DNA of 64,000 nt from Agmasoma carcini (nom. nud.) (lineage: Eukaryota; Microsporidia; Thelohaniidae), in contig JAOXFI010000018.1 of the NCBI GenBank assembly GCA_029232285.1, forward strand, positions 1 through 64,000, read 5' to 3'. Made by a program: the position numbers and the translations under genes. Shown piece by piece: positions 10,157-21,189 of this stretch; within the stretch, counting starts at the first letter, position 1; the number at the start of each line of letters is the position of its first letter. The notes under the pieces are model-generated. The model made no database searches. It saw only the letters and a list, made by a program, of their open reading frames with translations, and was not told the origin of the DNA.

Positions 10157-11875
10157 ATGGATCTCGTCGGGAAGTTAGACGATGTTATTAAGGAAATTGA
10201 GTTTATGATGGTTAATGATTTAGTAAGTAATTCTAAGCCTTGTCATAATATATTGGATGTATCTACGATAAAAGTTCCTAAGCTAGTGACCCTCACTGCC
10301 TCTGCATCTAGTCGAATTAAAACATCAACATTCGAGGTTGATGTTACTAAGAAAAATGTTATTGATACTTTTAACTTTGGAATAAAAATCCCATTTGCCA
10401 CTTGTGAGGTTAATTCTTGTGAAAAGGTCAAAATTGAGAATAGCTCATTTATTGGTGGAAATAAAGTTAAAATGTTAATATTTTCATTTGATGGTACGAG
10501 AGAGAGAAATAATGAAAAATTGGTCGATTATCCATCCTTTAGTACTTTAGAGGTATCTACGAATTCAAGTGCTCACTCAATCGGATTTTTTGCCGGAGAA
10601 GAAAACAAATTAGATGATATAAATAATATATTGACCTCTAATTTAAGCATATCACGGAATGCAAAAGAATACAATCACAGACAGAGTAAAATTAATGAAT
10701 TGGGTTCTTTTATTGGATATAATGAGCCAAAAAGTACACAGATATCTGAATTTGTAATTGAGAAAGGAAATATTGATGAAACGGGCACATTTACAGCTTA
10801 TGATGAACCAGAAATCGTAAAAACTAATGTCTTTAATGTTGAGAAGGGTAATATTGATGAAACGGGCACATTTATAGCTTATGATGAACCAGAAATTGTA
10901 AAAACTAATGTTTTTAATGTTGAGAAGGGAAATATTGATGAAACAGGTACATTTACAGCTTATGATGAACCAAAGCCAGCTAGGATTGAAATTCTTGATG
11001 TTGAGAAGGGAAATATTGATGAAACAGGTACATTTATAGCGTATAGTGAACCAAAGAGTGTTATTTTTGATAAATTTAGAGTGGATAATGGAAAAATCAA
11101 CGAAACGGGAACATTCATATCATATAATGAGCCAAAACAGAGAAATTATGATTTATTTAATTTTGAATATGATAAGAATGAAAAAACAAGTGAATTTATA
11201 TCACATAATAAGTCGACACCTGTCAAGACTGAAATAATGACTGTAAAGAAAGGCCAAATGAACGGTAAAATCGGGACTTTCACCTTAAATGAATTCCACA
11301 CTCCCCAAGCGCGAGTTGCTCCTAATAAAAACAGTTCTACATCGGAAGAAAACCTTAATCCTGCTTCAAGTAAGAAACAGACGAAAGGATCAAATGCTCG
11401 TGTATCTGGTAAATCAGCATGTCCAGATGCTAAAACTGCAATTAATAATTATGATCATGCCAACAAAGTTATTCAAATTGAAGATATTCTAAAGATTGAC
11501 TTGCTTTCGATAGAAGAAAGAAAATATATTGAAAGTGTGTTTTCAAGATTTTCAAAGACAAGTTTAATAGATATTGACACTCTTCAAATGCCAAGAATCC
11601 CTTCACTTGATTTTAATACTTTCATTTTTGAAAAACTACCTGAATCTGAAAATTCATTCTTCTGCAATGAAATTCTTAAATTTATATCTGAGGGATCTTT
11701 GGAATGTGATAAAAGGTTTTTAGAGTTGTTTGACAGTTCAATTGAGCGGTTAGAGAAGTATTCGTGTAGGAGTATTTGCAGGATAACAATTCACATGTCT
11801 ATAGCAAAGAGGTATATCACCGACTATATCAGAGTAAAGGAAATAATGGAGAAATATTCTAATATTAAATTGTAA
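10157..11875 (+). CDS. Repeat protein with about eight 27-residue units
   Basis: 572 residues, no known family recognised. Residues 179-373 consist of seven to eight consecutive 27-residue units, each containing an (I/N)DETGTF(T/I)AYDEP-like core followed by a variable strand and VEKGN. Outside the array are an N-terminal 170 residues with further F/G-spaced strands, a Ser/Thr-rich linker around 400-430, and a C-terminal predicted helical domain (about 445-572). There is no signal peptide or membrane segment. Units two to five are also nearly identical as DNA (81-bp period), which suggests recent unit duplication or gene conversion. The regular strand-turn units might form a solenoid or an array of short binding motifs, but this is inference. 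It follows RanBP1 on the same strand after 100 bp; the ATG lacks a CCC run. Confidence 0.85.
   Translation: MDLVGKLDDVIKEIEFMMVNDLVSNSKPCHNILDVSTIKVPKLVTLTASASSRIKTSTFEVDVTKKNVIDTFNFGIKIPFATCEVNSCEKVKIENSSFIGGNKVKMLIFSFDGTRERNNEKLVDYPSFSTLEVSTNSSAHSIGFFAGEENKLDDINNILTSNLSISRNAKEYNHRQSKINELGSFIGYNEPKSTQISEFVIEKGNIDETGTFTAYDEPEIVKTNVFNVEKGNIDETGTFIAYDEPEIVKTNVFNVEKGNIDETGTFTAYDEPKPARIEILDVEKGNIDETGTFIAYSEPKSVIFDKFRVDNGKINETGTFISYNEPKQRNYDLFNFEYDKNEKTSEFISHNKSTPVKTEIMTVKKGQMNGKIGTFTLNEFHTPQARVAPNKNSSTSEENLNPASSKKQTKGSNARVSGKSACPDAKTAINNYDHANKVIQIEDILKIDLLSIEERKYIESVFSRFSKTSLIDIDTLQMPRIPSLDFNTFIFEKLPESENSFFCNEILKFISEGSLECDKRFLELFDSSIERLEKYSCRSICRITIHMSIAKRYITDYIRVKEIMEKYSNIKL
10691..11257 (+). 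repeat. 81-bp coding repeat array
   Basis: Seven in-frame 81-bp units (27 codons each) begin at 10691; a degenerate eighth begins at 11258. Each starts at an ATT/AAT codon ahead of GATGAAACGGGCACATTT or a variant. Units starting at 10772, 10853, 10934 and 11015 differ by only a few bases, with many changes silent, while the outer units are more diverged. That gradient is typical of arrays that expand from the centre. Confidence 0.9.
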
Positions 11876-11939
11876 ATAATTTTCCCTCTTTTTATTTTAA
11901 AATTTTGAATATATTTAAAAATAATATAAAATTTTTGCC

Positions 11940-12917
11940 ATGTCGGTTTTGAGATTGGAAGGAAACAAATTGTATCTAAATGGAAGACTAGAGTATGACT
12001 TCGAACATATGAAGAAGTCTGCATGCGAAATCAAAGAAGGTTGCACCGATAATATTAAGTTTGTATGTAAAAATGGGGTTGAAATTCAGGATGTAGGGAG
12101 TATTTATCAAATTTATAATGGGATTCTTTATTATCTTGATAACTCTGATTTGTATTCGGTTGATTTGGAATCATCAGAGAAAAAAATGATTGATAAAAAT
12201 GTAAGAAACTTTTACTTTGATGAGAACATAACGTTCTATGTCAGAAAAGAGCAAATCTGTGATTATAACGGTGAAAAATTCAAGTATGGGCATAGGATTG
12301 ATAAATTTTTGAGTGTTAATGACACTCTTTACATAGTAAGTCAAAACAGGGTGCTTATGTATGAAAATTCCAAGTTTGTTTGCAAATTTGGGTTTATTGG
12401 GAGATTTACTGATGCTGTGTGTGATTCTAAATATATCTACGTATTGAGTGAGGATTTATTGATAATTTATGATGTTGTGAGGTGTGTGGTGTTTAGCAAA
12501 GAGTGGATTGTCAATAATTGTCATAATGTTGTGTTTGAAGATAAAGAAATTATTTCTAAGAGTAAGATAAAGAACATATTTAATCCTGATGAAGATAAGT
12601 TTGAGGGTTTAAACCTAGAAAATAAGATGTCTGCTAGTCTAAATGGGGAAGTTTTGATACTTTATGATGATAAGATAAAGTCTGTCTTTGTTCTGCCCAC
12701 CAAATCTAATTTTATTTGTGGGAATGTTGTGTATTCTCTTAAAATAGCAAAAAAACGTAATGTGCTAAGGAAATATAAAATTTATCTTGATTCCATTATT
12801 TTTGAAAGGGAATATAGTTTGAGACTTGAATCACAGATTCAGAGAATTGATGGTGATCGAATCTACACGGAAAATAAGATCTACGACTTAAACGGAAGGA
12901 TTATTTCTATTTTATGA
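11940..12917 (+). CDS. Hypothetical protein, beta-propeller-like
   Basis: 325 residues, unrecognised. The sequence consists of short alternating beta-strand and turn segments spaced about 40 residues apart (YQIYNGILYYLDNSDLYSVDL, FLSVNDTLYIVSQNRVLMYE, CDSKYIYVLSEDLLIIYDVV), as in divergent beta-propellers, without the GH and WD signatures of canonical WD40 repeats. There is no signal peptide or membrane segment. The start ATG follows AAAATTTTTGCC exactly, so the start is secure. The gene is convergent with the next one (90 bp between stop codons). Function unknown; it could be a scaffold subunit in trafficking or RNA processing, but nothing specific is visible. Confidence 0.8.
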   Translation: MSVLRLEGNKLYLNGRLEYDFEHMKKSACEIKEGCTDNIKFVCKNGVEIQDVGSIYQIYNGILYYLDNSDLYSVDLESSEKKMIDKNVRNFYFDENITFYVRKEQICDYNGEKFKYGHRIDKFLSVNDTLYIVSQNRVLMYENSKFVCKFGFIGRFTDAVCDSKYIYVLSEDLLIIYDVVRCVVFSKEWIVNNCHNVVFEDKEIISKSKIKNIFNPDEDKFEGLNLENKMSASLNGEVLILYDDKIKSVFVLPTKSNFICGNVVYSLKIAKKRNVLRKYKIYLDSIIFEREYSLRLESQIQRIDGDRIYTENKIYDLNGRIISIL

Positions 12918-13007
12918 ATTAAATCTTTGAATTTTTAGTTTTTAGCAATAAAATATGATTTTAAGATTAAGTACCATCAAAATATACAAAATTTAATAAA
13001 AAATTGA

Positions 13008-13394
13008 TCAACTATAAACAATTTTATTATCTTCAATATTAAATACAACATCTTTTAGGTTAGTAAAAACACAGTCAATCACGTTTTTTAAGAACTCTAA
13101 ATAAATTTCTTCAGTTTCCCAAATATTTTTATCAACAAAGCAAATCCTTTTGTTCTGAATTTGAACTTTACAGTCAAGATATTCCAACATGAATTTAACT
13201 AAAAGTTCATCAATGTTTTCCTGTTTGGAGAAAAGATTGTTAGAACAATAAAAATCATCACTTATAGACTCACCAACGTTCCTACCAAGCTCAACAATCT
13301 TAGATTTATAATCAGTTTCACTTTGAACTATCTTTTTTATCACTGAAGTGTAAACCGCTACAAAAAAATCATAATCTACTTCTTTGGTTGACAT
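13008..13394 (-). CDS. Possible TRAPP subunit (Bet3/Trs31-type fold)
   Basis: 128 residues from the first ATG (a TTG two codons upstream is rejected). The segment FVAVYTSVIKKIVQSETDYKSKIVELGRNVGESISDD resembles the helical core of Bet3/Trs31/Trs33-family TRAPP subunits: a hydrophobic helix, a Lys-rich spacer, then an LG-x-VG motif. The rest also fits in size and alpha/beta pattern. TRAPP tethers ER-derived vesicles and acts as a Rab exchange factor at the Golgi. The resemblance is by eye and short, so I hold it loosely; the ORF itself looks genuine. Its start is preceded by AAATAATTTTTTTGTTT rather than a CCC motif. Confidence 0.6.
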   Translation of the reverse strand: MSTKEVDYDFFVAVYTSVIKKIVQSETDYKSKIVELGRNVGESISDDFYCSNNLFSKQENIDELLVKFMLEYLDCKVQIQNKRICFVDKNIWETEEIYLEFLKNVIDCVFTNLKDVVFNIEDNKIVYS

Positions 13395-14124
13395 AAACAA
13401 AAAAATTATTTTTTTCTTAAAAATTTTATTTTGTATTAAAAGGTATTATTTTATTAAAAATACTAAACCAACACGTATGTAATAAATATTAATGCTACAC
13501 ATCTACCATGATTGAATTTTTTTAATAGAGATTACTTGCTTTATTGGTTTTTTAGTAAACAAGATTCACTAAGATTGCAAATATTTGAAAGTTGGTCATT
13601 TCTCTCTATTGTATTTTGTTATATACTGACGAGATTTTAATATCTAACCAGTTCTTGATAATTAATAAGATTATCATTTTATATTCTTCATGTTTGAAAA
13701 TATACTATATATCTTTCCTTGTGCTGTCTACAGCTAGAGTAGTCGCCATAATTGATGTTTATATTGAATCGCCTTAGTTTGCACAACCATTTTTATGTAC
13801 CTATTCGAGTTTAAGCCTATTGTCTAACCTTTTGGTCAGTTTTGAATCACATTGATTTGTTATAAAAGTCTTTTAGTGAGTTTAAGGTCACCCTTTTGTA
13901 TACTTACACAGTTGGAATTTGTTGAATGACACATATTAGTACTTCTGTATGTTAATATGTTTCTGTTTATAAACATTGTAAGCCCTCTTCCATTTTTGAT
14001 TAAATTTTCATTATAATTAAAATTTAAAAAACGATAATAAAATTCAACCTTGTCAAAGTCAAACAAAATTAGAATATTTCAAAAATAAAAAAATATTTTT
14101 TTGTAAAAAAGTTTAATAAAAAGA
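13395..14124. other. Intergenic, no supported gene
   Basis: Open frames on both strands here lack an ATG start or any family resemblance and have ordinary A+T-driven composition. No repeat or RNA gene was recognised. The left end holds the promoter of the minus-strand TRAPP-like gene; the right end is the 3' side of the Hsp70 gene. Confidence 0.5.
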
Positions 14125-16299
14125 TTAAAGATCTCTTCTCTTCTGTTCTTCTTCCTTTGGAGATTCTTCTTTTGGACCTTTCAAATCTCCTCCAATCTCA
14201 TTCTTGACTTCATCATACAAAGTCTCAAGTTCCTTCAATTTGGCTTCAACAATATCAGAATTAGAACTGTATGCTTGACCATCATCAAAGAATTTTGTAA
14301 TACCTGTAAGATTGGCCTTGTAAAGATCTTTCTGTGCATTACTTGGTACCTGTTCAATAAATCCTTCAAGAACTTGAATCTTAGCCAAAGCAGAATCAAC
14401 TTCCTTCTTACGATTCAACAACTCTTCATCTTGCTTTTCATTATCAACTGCTTGATGAACCAATTTTCTAAGATCTTCAGAATTTGGTGTCACATATTGT
14501 CTCTCAACTCCATGTTTAAGCTCCTTTCCAGACTCCTTATCCATAGCAGTGATACTCATTCTGTAGTTAGTATCAAGTTCCATTGTAATCTCAATCTGGG
14601 GTATACCCTTAGCCTTTGGTGCATCTATATAGAAAGTAAACTTATCAATAAATTGATTATATTTTGTCTGAGGCCTGATACCAGAGTATATCTTAATTTC
14701 AATAGATCTTTGTCCATCAGTAGTGGTTGTAAAAATCTTTGAAAGCTTGGTTGGAATTGGTGTACTTCTAGTGATAATAGGCTCAAACCATTCTCCCCTA
14801 GTCTCAATACCAAATGAAAGTGGTGCCACATCAACAACAACCAAATCATCATTGGCAAATGATGAAATAGAAATAGCTCTTTCACATGCACCAATAGAAA
14901 CAGCCAAGTCAACATCAGAATCAGTAAAAATTGGAACTCTATTCCTGAAATAACTCTCTATCATGACCTTAACCTTAGGAATTCTTGAAGAACCGCCCAC
15001 AAGTACAACATCAGTAATATTACTCATAGTAAAATCACCAGATCCAAAGATACCAACTGTTTTATCTATAAGTAGATTAGAAATGGTATTCCAAACAGGT
15101 GTGCATATCTTTTCAAAATCATATGCACTCAAAGTGGTTTCAAAATTATGTTCAGTAGCCAAAGCGAATGTTTTGGTCAAAACGATATCTTTCTTCTCTT
15201 TATCAGGATTAGCTGTCTGGAGATTACATAATTGAATCTTGAAATTCTCAATGTGTTCTACAAAGAATCTTTTACTTAAAGAACTGAAAGATTCATCAAT
15301 CTTATTTGCCTTTTTGAGTTCATTGTATTCATTTTTAAGATTTTTTATAAAATGATCATAAAGATGGGAATTGATGTTAAGACCTCCACAGAAATTATCA
15401 CCGGCATATTTTCTTACACCAAGATACCTTTGAAGGGTCTTAGGCTCTTCTTCATCTCTTTCAACATCAACCTTACATATTGCAACATCAGTTGTACCTC
15501 CACCAATATCTACAACAAGGATGTTTTTATCAACCTCGTCAATCTTAAGAGCCTCAACATTTTCCTTCTGCAAGCCACTGTAATAAAGACAGGCTGCGGA
15601 TGGTTCTTTAAAGATATTTACATTTTTCAAACCAGCAGATGCAGCAGCAGCAAGAACTTCACCTTCTTGTAGACCATCATAGTGGGCAGGTGTAGTAATA
15701 ACAGAAGAAATTGGGTAGATCTTGTGGGTTGCTATTAACTTATCAATGATATCTCTGAGTAACATCTCAGTTAACTTAGTTGGGGTCAAATCATAGACTT
15801 TACTGCCATATTCCCATGGGAAAACAACACCTTTGTAAAGTAGATTGTTGTTTTTATCCCTTTTTTCAGTTTGTTTGACCTTGTATTTAACACTTGTATC
15901 AAATTTGCTCATTCTAGAATCTTCTTTGTAGTTAGGAACACCAAGAACACCCTTCCAAGTGTAAAAGAAGTTATCTCCTACTGATCCAGTGTCTTCATCT
16001 GCGATATCCTGGGCTTCACGACCGGATATGTATTCAAATTCACTAGGTTGTCTGTCTAGAAGGATATCCAAAGGAGTTTTTACATCAAAATTCTTGTTTA
16101 ATCCTTTCATAAGAATTACAGAATTGTATGTTTCATTCTTGTCATCAACCTTAATCATTTGTCTGATTTTACTAGAAGGTGTGTAGATGTTTACTGCACA
16201 GAAGGTAGTACCTAAATCAATACCTACGACGGCATCAACGAGATTCTCTCTGGAGATTTGATCTTCACATTGTGCTAATGAAAGGAAGTCAAAGCGCAT
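14125..16299 (-). CDS. Divergent Hsp70-family chaperone
   Basis: 724 residues, starting at the ATG right after AAATTTTGTCC (a TTG two codons upstream is rejected). Hsp70 landmarks in order: phosphate-1 loop GIDLGTTFCAVNI (residues 26-38), ITTPAHYDGLQ, the phosphate-2 motif VVDIGGGTTDVAIC, the adenosine motif VVLVGGSSRIPKV, the VAPLSFGIET entry to the substrate-binding domain, and a helical Lys/Glu-rich lid. Features unlike standard cytosolic Hsp70: an N-terminal extension of about 25 residues, an insertion with a KRDKNNN loop near residue 150, LDILLDRQPSEFEYISGREAQ in place of the canonical nucleotide-binding-lobe sequence, and an end in RRDL instead of EEVD or HDEL. There is no signal peptide. 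It is probably a third, diverged Hsp70 (Ssb/Ssz/Hsp110-like role possible) rather than BiP or the mitosomal form. Confidence 0.9.
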   Translation of the reverse strand: MRFDFLSLAQCEDQISRENLVDAVVGIDLGTTFCAVNIYTPSSKIRQMIKVDDKNETYNSVILMKGLNKNFDVKTPLDILLDRQPSEFEYISGREAQDIADEDTGSVGDNFFYTWKGVLGVPNYKEDSRMSKFDTSVKYKVKQTEKRDKNNNLLYKGVVFPWEYGSKVYDLTPTKLTEMLLRDIIDKLIATHKIYPISSVITTPAHYDGLQEGEVLAAAASAGLKNVNIFKEPSAACLYYSGLQKENVEALKIDEVDKNILVVDIGGGTTDVAICKVDVERDEEEPKTLQRYLGVRKYAGDNFCGGLNINSHLYDHFIKNLKNEYNELKKANKIDESFSSLSKRFFVEHIENFKIQLCNLQTANPDKEKKDIVLTKTFALATEHNFETTLSAYDFEKICTPVWNTISNLLIDKTVGIFGSGDFTMSNITDVVLVGGSSRIPKVKVMIESYFRNRVPIFTDSDVDLAVSIGACERAISISSFANDDLVVVDVAPLSFGIETRGEWFEPIITRSTPIPTKLSKIFTTTTDGQRSIEIKIYSGIRPQTKYNQFIDKFTFYIDAPKAKGIPQIEITMELDTNYRMSITAMDKESGKELKHGVERQYVTPNSEDLRKLVHQAVDNEKQDEELLNRKKEVDSALAKIQVLEGFIEQVPSNAQKDLYKANLTGITKFFDDGQAYSSNSDIVEAKLKELETLYDEVKNEIGGDLKGPKEESPKEEEQKRRDL

Positions 16300-17638
16300 G
16301 GACAAAATTTTTTTATTTTTTTTATATAGAAAATCTCATGAAGATTTTGTTTACAGAAAATAAATTAAAATTGAAAATTGCGATTAACAAAAAAAGTGGC
16401 TAAGTTTAAAGTTTATAGTGTTTGTCTATTATTAAATATTGGATGTAAAATTTTTCATATACAAACAAAAGATTTATGATTGATATAAAAATACCTGATT
16501 GATGAGGTAATTATGAATTATTCTTTTTGAATTAATTCATTATTATTAATTAAACATTTAATATATTTAAAATTTTCAATAAATTTAATATTAATGTCAA
16601 TTCTTAAAAAAATATCTTTTGTTATTTTTTGAGTTAGAAAAGAAAGATTTGATTATAAACAAGTAATGTGATTTATATTTAAAATTGTGGTTATAAATCT
16701 TCAAAATATACCAAAAACTTAGTAACCATCATTGAATGCTTCGTGTTGTATTAATAATTGTTATATTCGTATCAAGTTTTGTTGAAAACATCATTATTAA
16801 AACCATGTTAAGGCATAGGTGAGGGTCTCACAATTACTTAAATACTCTTGAGACAATGAAGATATATTATATAGATTTTGATACAACATTATTAAATTTA
16901 AACTTTATAGATATTTTAGTACAGTTTGACTGATTTTATAATTGTTTTATCATAAAAATTGTATGATCTCTATCATTTGTATTTTAAATTACGTATGTAC
17001 TCTTGCACCACTCCTCTGTAGAAGTATTTTACTTGAAAGCCTTCATTTTGTCTAAGATAATATGATTAATCAGAAATAATGATCTATATTGATAGATTTG
17101 TGTTAATTTAAGATATAATTTATAAATGCATCAAGACTTATATCATATTGAAAGTTAAAACATTATATATATTAAAGATTTAGTTCTTGATATTGTGAAG
17201 GAACATAAATCAAATTAACAAACAGGGGTTGTCTGAGCTATACTTACTTTACCAGGTCAGATACATGATATATTATATTGAAGATTAGAAATTATGAAAG
17301 ATCAATAAATTTGACACAATTGAAAATTTTTAAGATTTTCGATATAAATCAAGTTTGAATCAAGAAATCTATACGTTAACACTAAATATGATTTAATTAA
17401 CTATTTATGAATCTAATAATCATTATTGTGGTCTGTAATTATATGAAATATTAGTAATTATTTAAGGAATATTTGGGTGAGATCAAGGGTAGTAAAAAGA
17501 CAGACAATATAAATAAATATGATTACAACAATATAGCGACAGTGTCAAAACAGTAGTCACAACTATTGGTTTAAGATTCTCGTGTTTGTTTGATAATTGC
17601 CCTATTTTATGATAGCCCAAATTTGACAAATTATGCAT
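16300..17638. other. Gene-free A+T-rich stretch
   Basis: No gene, RNA or transposon remnant could be recognised between the Hsp70 promoter and the first Tc1-type element. The first 30 bases hold the Hsp70 start motif. Confidence 0.5.
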
Positions 17639-18609
17639 AGGGGTGGCAAAAAAGGTAAAAATTATTATGACTCTACCAGTACAGATCATAGCTAAATACT
17701 TTTTAAAAATATATAATATTATTATAACACACACTTAATTCTCTTTTTATGATTTATAGCGACATATATTAATTAAAAATATCAAACACTTTACCGAAAA
17801 TAAATTAAAATGGTTAATATGACCATCTTTCTCTAAAAAGCATCTCCGTTTTTAGCTTTTAACCCAAATTTTGTCTGAAATGGGCCAAAGATGCTCATTT
17901 GTGTTTAATTCTAGAGATTTATCCAATTATTCAATTCCTTTAGACCTAAAGAATATTCCAAATTTTTAATCAAAATACCAATATGTTTATATTTATCTTT
18001 TATTAAAATAATTTATCAAACTTGTTGATGAAAACCAACCCACACCATAATTTTACTTTTCTGTGTTTATTGTTGCACAATATGTTTATGATCATAAGCT
18101 TACCTTCTCTTTATAATAATACTGTATTTTTTAAATAAAGGTTCATCATTCTATTTAATTTATCCCACGTGCTATTATTGTAATAAATCCACTTCTGTGT
18201 CAATTTAAACCTATACAAAACCTCTTCTTTCTTTATATTTATTTTCTACTCACTTACTTTTTAATTCTTTTGTGATTTCAAAATTTTTGATCATTTTTTC
18301 TTTCAATTATATCATGAATATTATACTCTTATATGTACTGATAAATAAACTAACCTTTTCAGCAACTTATTTTACTTTAAAACCCAAATCTTTTAGTGCT
18401 ACAAGTTGACCTTAAATAAAATAATATTTTAAAAATAGAGGGAATGTTTTTTCATCACATTATTTGATATATTGATATAGATTGTTATAAAATACAAATT
18501 TATCTATAATTGCCTTATATAATACTACTTTGTTTATTTATCAAATATTTGGCTATGATTTGAACTGGCGGAGTCATAAAAGCTCGGTTCAAGACCACAA
18601 TCTGCCCCG
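17639..18609 (-). mobile_element. Degenerate Tc1/mariner element, shortened
   Basis: The left end (about 17639-17693) and right end (about 18551-18609) are inverted copies: GCTATGATCTGTACTGGTAGAGTCATAA on one side answers GCTATGATTTGAACTGGCGGAGTCATAA on the other, in rows of fewer than 20 identical bases. The outer parts match the GGGTTGGCAAAAAA end of the 61.7-kb element only loosely. Between them, on the minus strand, is a wrecked transposase whose DNA parallels 61.9-62.8 kb: the CCCACATGCTATTATTGTAA-like block near 18160-18180, an SDES-type region, and the N-terminal helix region near 18360-18410. It is about 970 bp against 1307 bp for the better copy, so it has internal deletions, frameshifts and stops. 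Confidence 0.75.
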
Positions 18610-20219
18610 AGGAAATTCCTACTTATTTTTAATAAAATAGGAATATCATAAATAATATTGTTCTTATGATTATAATTATATTATAAAAACATCACGATTA
18701 TGTGTGTTTACACTAAGTAATCTATCAACAAACCTATAATTATGACACACTGTACTGTGTTCAATTTCTATTCTTGTCAATGCTTAATAAACTGGAACTT
18801 TATCAGTGCATATGATAGTATTTGAGACAACTTTTTGATTTATAATAGGTAAAATAGTTGCGGTCTGTTTATTGGGTATAACTTTTGCAAAACACGCCTA
18901 ATTTCCTTGTTTTCTACTATACATAGTGCATTTGATAGTTTTATAGATTTACACTTGTAATATAACATAGTTTGTATGATCTGTACAATGTTATCATAAG
19001 AAAAATCAAGATCAAGAATTCTTATAATATTTGTCTATTTTATTTTCTTAAAATATAATCTGATACTACAATGAGAAAAATATTTTAATATACTGAAATT
19101 ATCACTTTTATATCAACATTAAAAACTCCAAATCTAATACAAAGATATTTCTTAAATACACCTCCAAGCATATCTATTCATTTTTTCTTTGTAAATCAAT
19201 GAATTGGTTTGTAGCATTTCTACCAATTCAAAATCATCAATGTTGTCAAGATACCTTTCAACCTCACCTTATGTTTTGTTACTAAGGTTAGTTGTCACTA
19301 GGGTAAAGTTTTATAGGAAAGATTCCGATCCTGATACATAGCTTTTGTTTTTCTAACACTATTATTAAATAGTTGCAAATGGCTATAGAGTTAGTTTTGG
19401 TTTATTTATATCAATTGAGGTTCACATTTAGAAAAAATAAGTCTTTTATAATTTTAATAATATCAAATTTATAAATGCGATATTTTATTTTAATGTAAGC
19501 CTGTGATTATTGATAGAGAAAATGTTCAAATTATAAGTTTTGTTTATGTATTTGATATTGAAGTATAGCAGATCAATAATTATATGTAGAAAGGGTGTGA
19601 TAAAATATTATATTTATATATATGATGGTGTCAAAAATTAAAGTTGGTTTCTTGGGTTATTAAGATTTTTATTTGATAAGGGTTAAAGATAATTATAATA
19701 GATTTAATATTCAAATAAACTTTTATATAAATTTTATTGATAGGTTATTAGTATTCCTCTTCGATTTTAAATAAAACTTTTAACATTTTGAGTATGCACA
19801 CTACTTTTCTTATAAATAAAAATTGTGGTATTAAACAAAATAGTATTAGCTGTTAAATCAGAAATTATTTGTCATAAAGACGAATTATTTGTTATTACTG
19901 ATCTTAATTATGCATATGATCTATCAGGCTAAGATATGTTTGCTGTAGTATTTGACTTTGTTATTCAGCATGTTTTCGTCAATCTGAATAGTTTTATCAA
20001 TTCAATTAGTTATTATGACTGAAATCACGAATCTGAATATATTCTTTAATTTTTTTTAAAAACATCTGGCTGTAATATACTGAATACCTGTTTCAAAGTA
20101 TCTAGTCACTTCCCTTAAAACATCTTTGTTATAATTGGTTGTTATTTTTAAAGTAAGTACCTTTTTTTAAAATCATAAATCTTCTATTGGTATTTATCCT
20201 TAATAATCTATATTTATAC
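18610..20219. other. Gene-free stretch
   Basis: No coding region, RNA gene or clear transposon fragment recognised. Likely old, decayed transposon DNA given its surroundings, but I see no motif to prove it. Confidence 0.4.
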
Positions 20220-20500
20220 ATTTTTAATTTATTTAGCTTAATTCTCATATCACAATATTTCTCAAGTGAAATCAATTTTTGTCCGCAACAGCCTTATTAA
20301 TTCTAAACTCTCTAAGTTACAAATTTATCAACAAAATATTCATATGATGCGTGGTTTTAATTAATTTTACTATAAATTTTATATTTTAGTTGATTTTATA
20401 CGTGTCTTGACCTCTCCCCAATATTTCGAGTATGAGTGGGGGTTGAATGATCAACAAAGTTAACATTATGTTAAACTGTGCGATGAAGAATATGATCACT
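20220..20500 (-). pseudogene. Merlin (IS1016/ISXO2-type) transposase C-terminal fragment
   Basis: Read on the minus strand, about 20500 down to 20395 encodes HNVNFVDHSTPTHTRNIGER, the Merlin signature normally read as H-x-V-N-H-S-x-N-F-V-D-P-x-T-x-x-H-T-Q-x-I-E. Stops and frameshifts break the frame. DNA below 20395 is also shared with about 32560-32700 on the plus strand. The fragment is the inverted partner of 21500-21595. Confidence 0.7.
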
Positions 20501-21189
20501 ATTCATAAGAATAAAATACAGTAACACTCTACATATATCTTATTAAGTAATAACTTAAGTACATTTCTGTCAGTAACATGTTCTATGTATACTTGTCAGA
20601 TTTGACTAGGTATCTGCGATATCAAACGCCCATACATCATTATTCTGATAATTCTTCTGTGTTTGAATTTACTTTTATAAACATAACTAATAATATCCGT
20701 TACATTTCACATCATCTGATTCGTATCAAAATAGTTCATACACTTTGATTTTAACTTTTCATATTTTTAATTTTATCATATTTGATATCCACTCAAATTA
20801 AAAACTTGCACAAATATTGTATCATTTGAAACATAATTGAAAATGATTATCAAAGTAATAAAAAATGGATAAAGGGCAGTTTTTATCAAAAACTTTATTT
20901 TAATACCATGCTACTTAATTAAATTTCTACAAGATTTGGGTGTATTAAAGAAGAACTATTTATGTACAATCTATTGTGTCCCTGTATAATATCAAATTAT
21001 ACAAGAAACGTAGATAAGAAGACTTTTGGGTGTTTAATAGACCTTGCACCGATTAAAAAAGTTCTTAATTCGTAAAAATAATTTTTGATGACTTTGATAA
21101 ATCATTATCTATTATATTAAAAATAATTAATTTTTGATTAAATGATACAACAGTTATCAAATTAACAGGATTATTTAAGAAAATGATAA

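Noticed and set aside
13860..14066. 68-residue minus-strand frame downstream of Hsp70
   Set aside because: Starts at TTG and has no family resemblance or start motif.
14275..16186. Several open frames on the plus strand across the Hsp70 gene
   Set aside because: They are antisense shadows of a well-supported gene, lack family resemblance and mirror its codon pattern.
16300..16305. Upstream TTG start for the Hsp70 gene (and similar TTG starts at 9129, 13400, 44854, 55642)
   Set aside because: Each has an ATG a few codons downstream, and at 16299, 44818 and 55732 that ATG directly follows the AAATTT/CC start motif. TTG starts are not expected in microsporidian nuclear genes.
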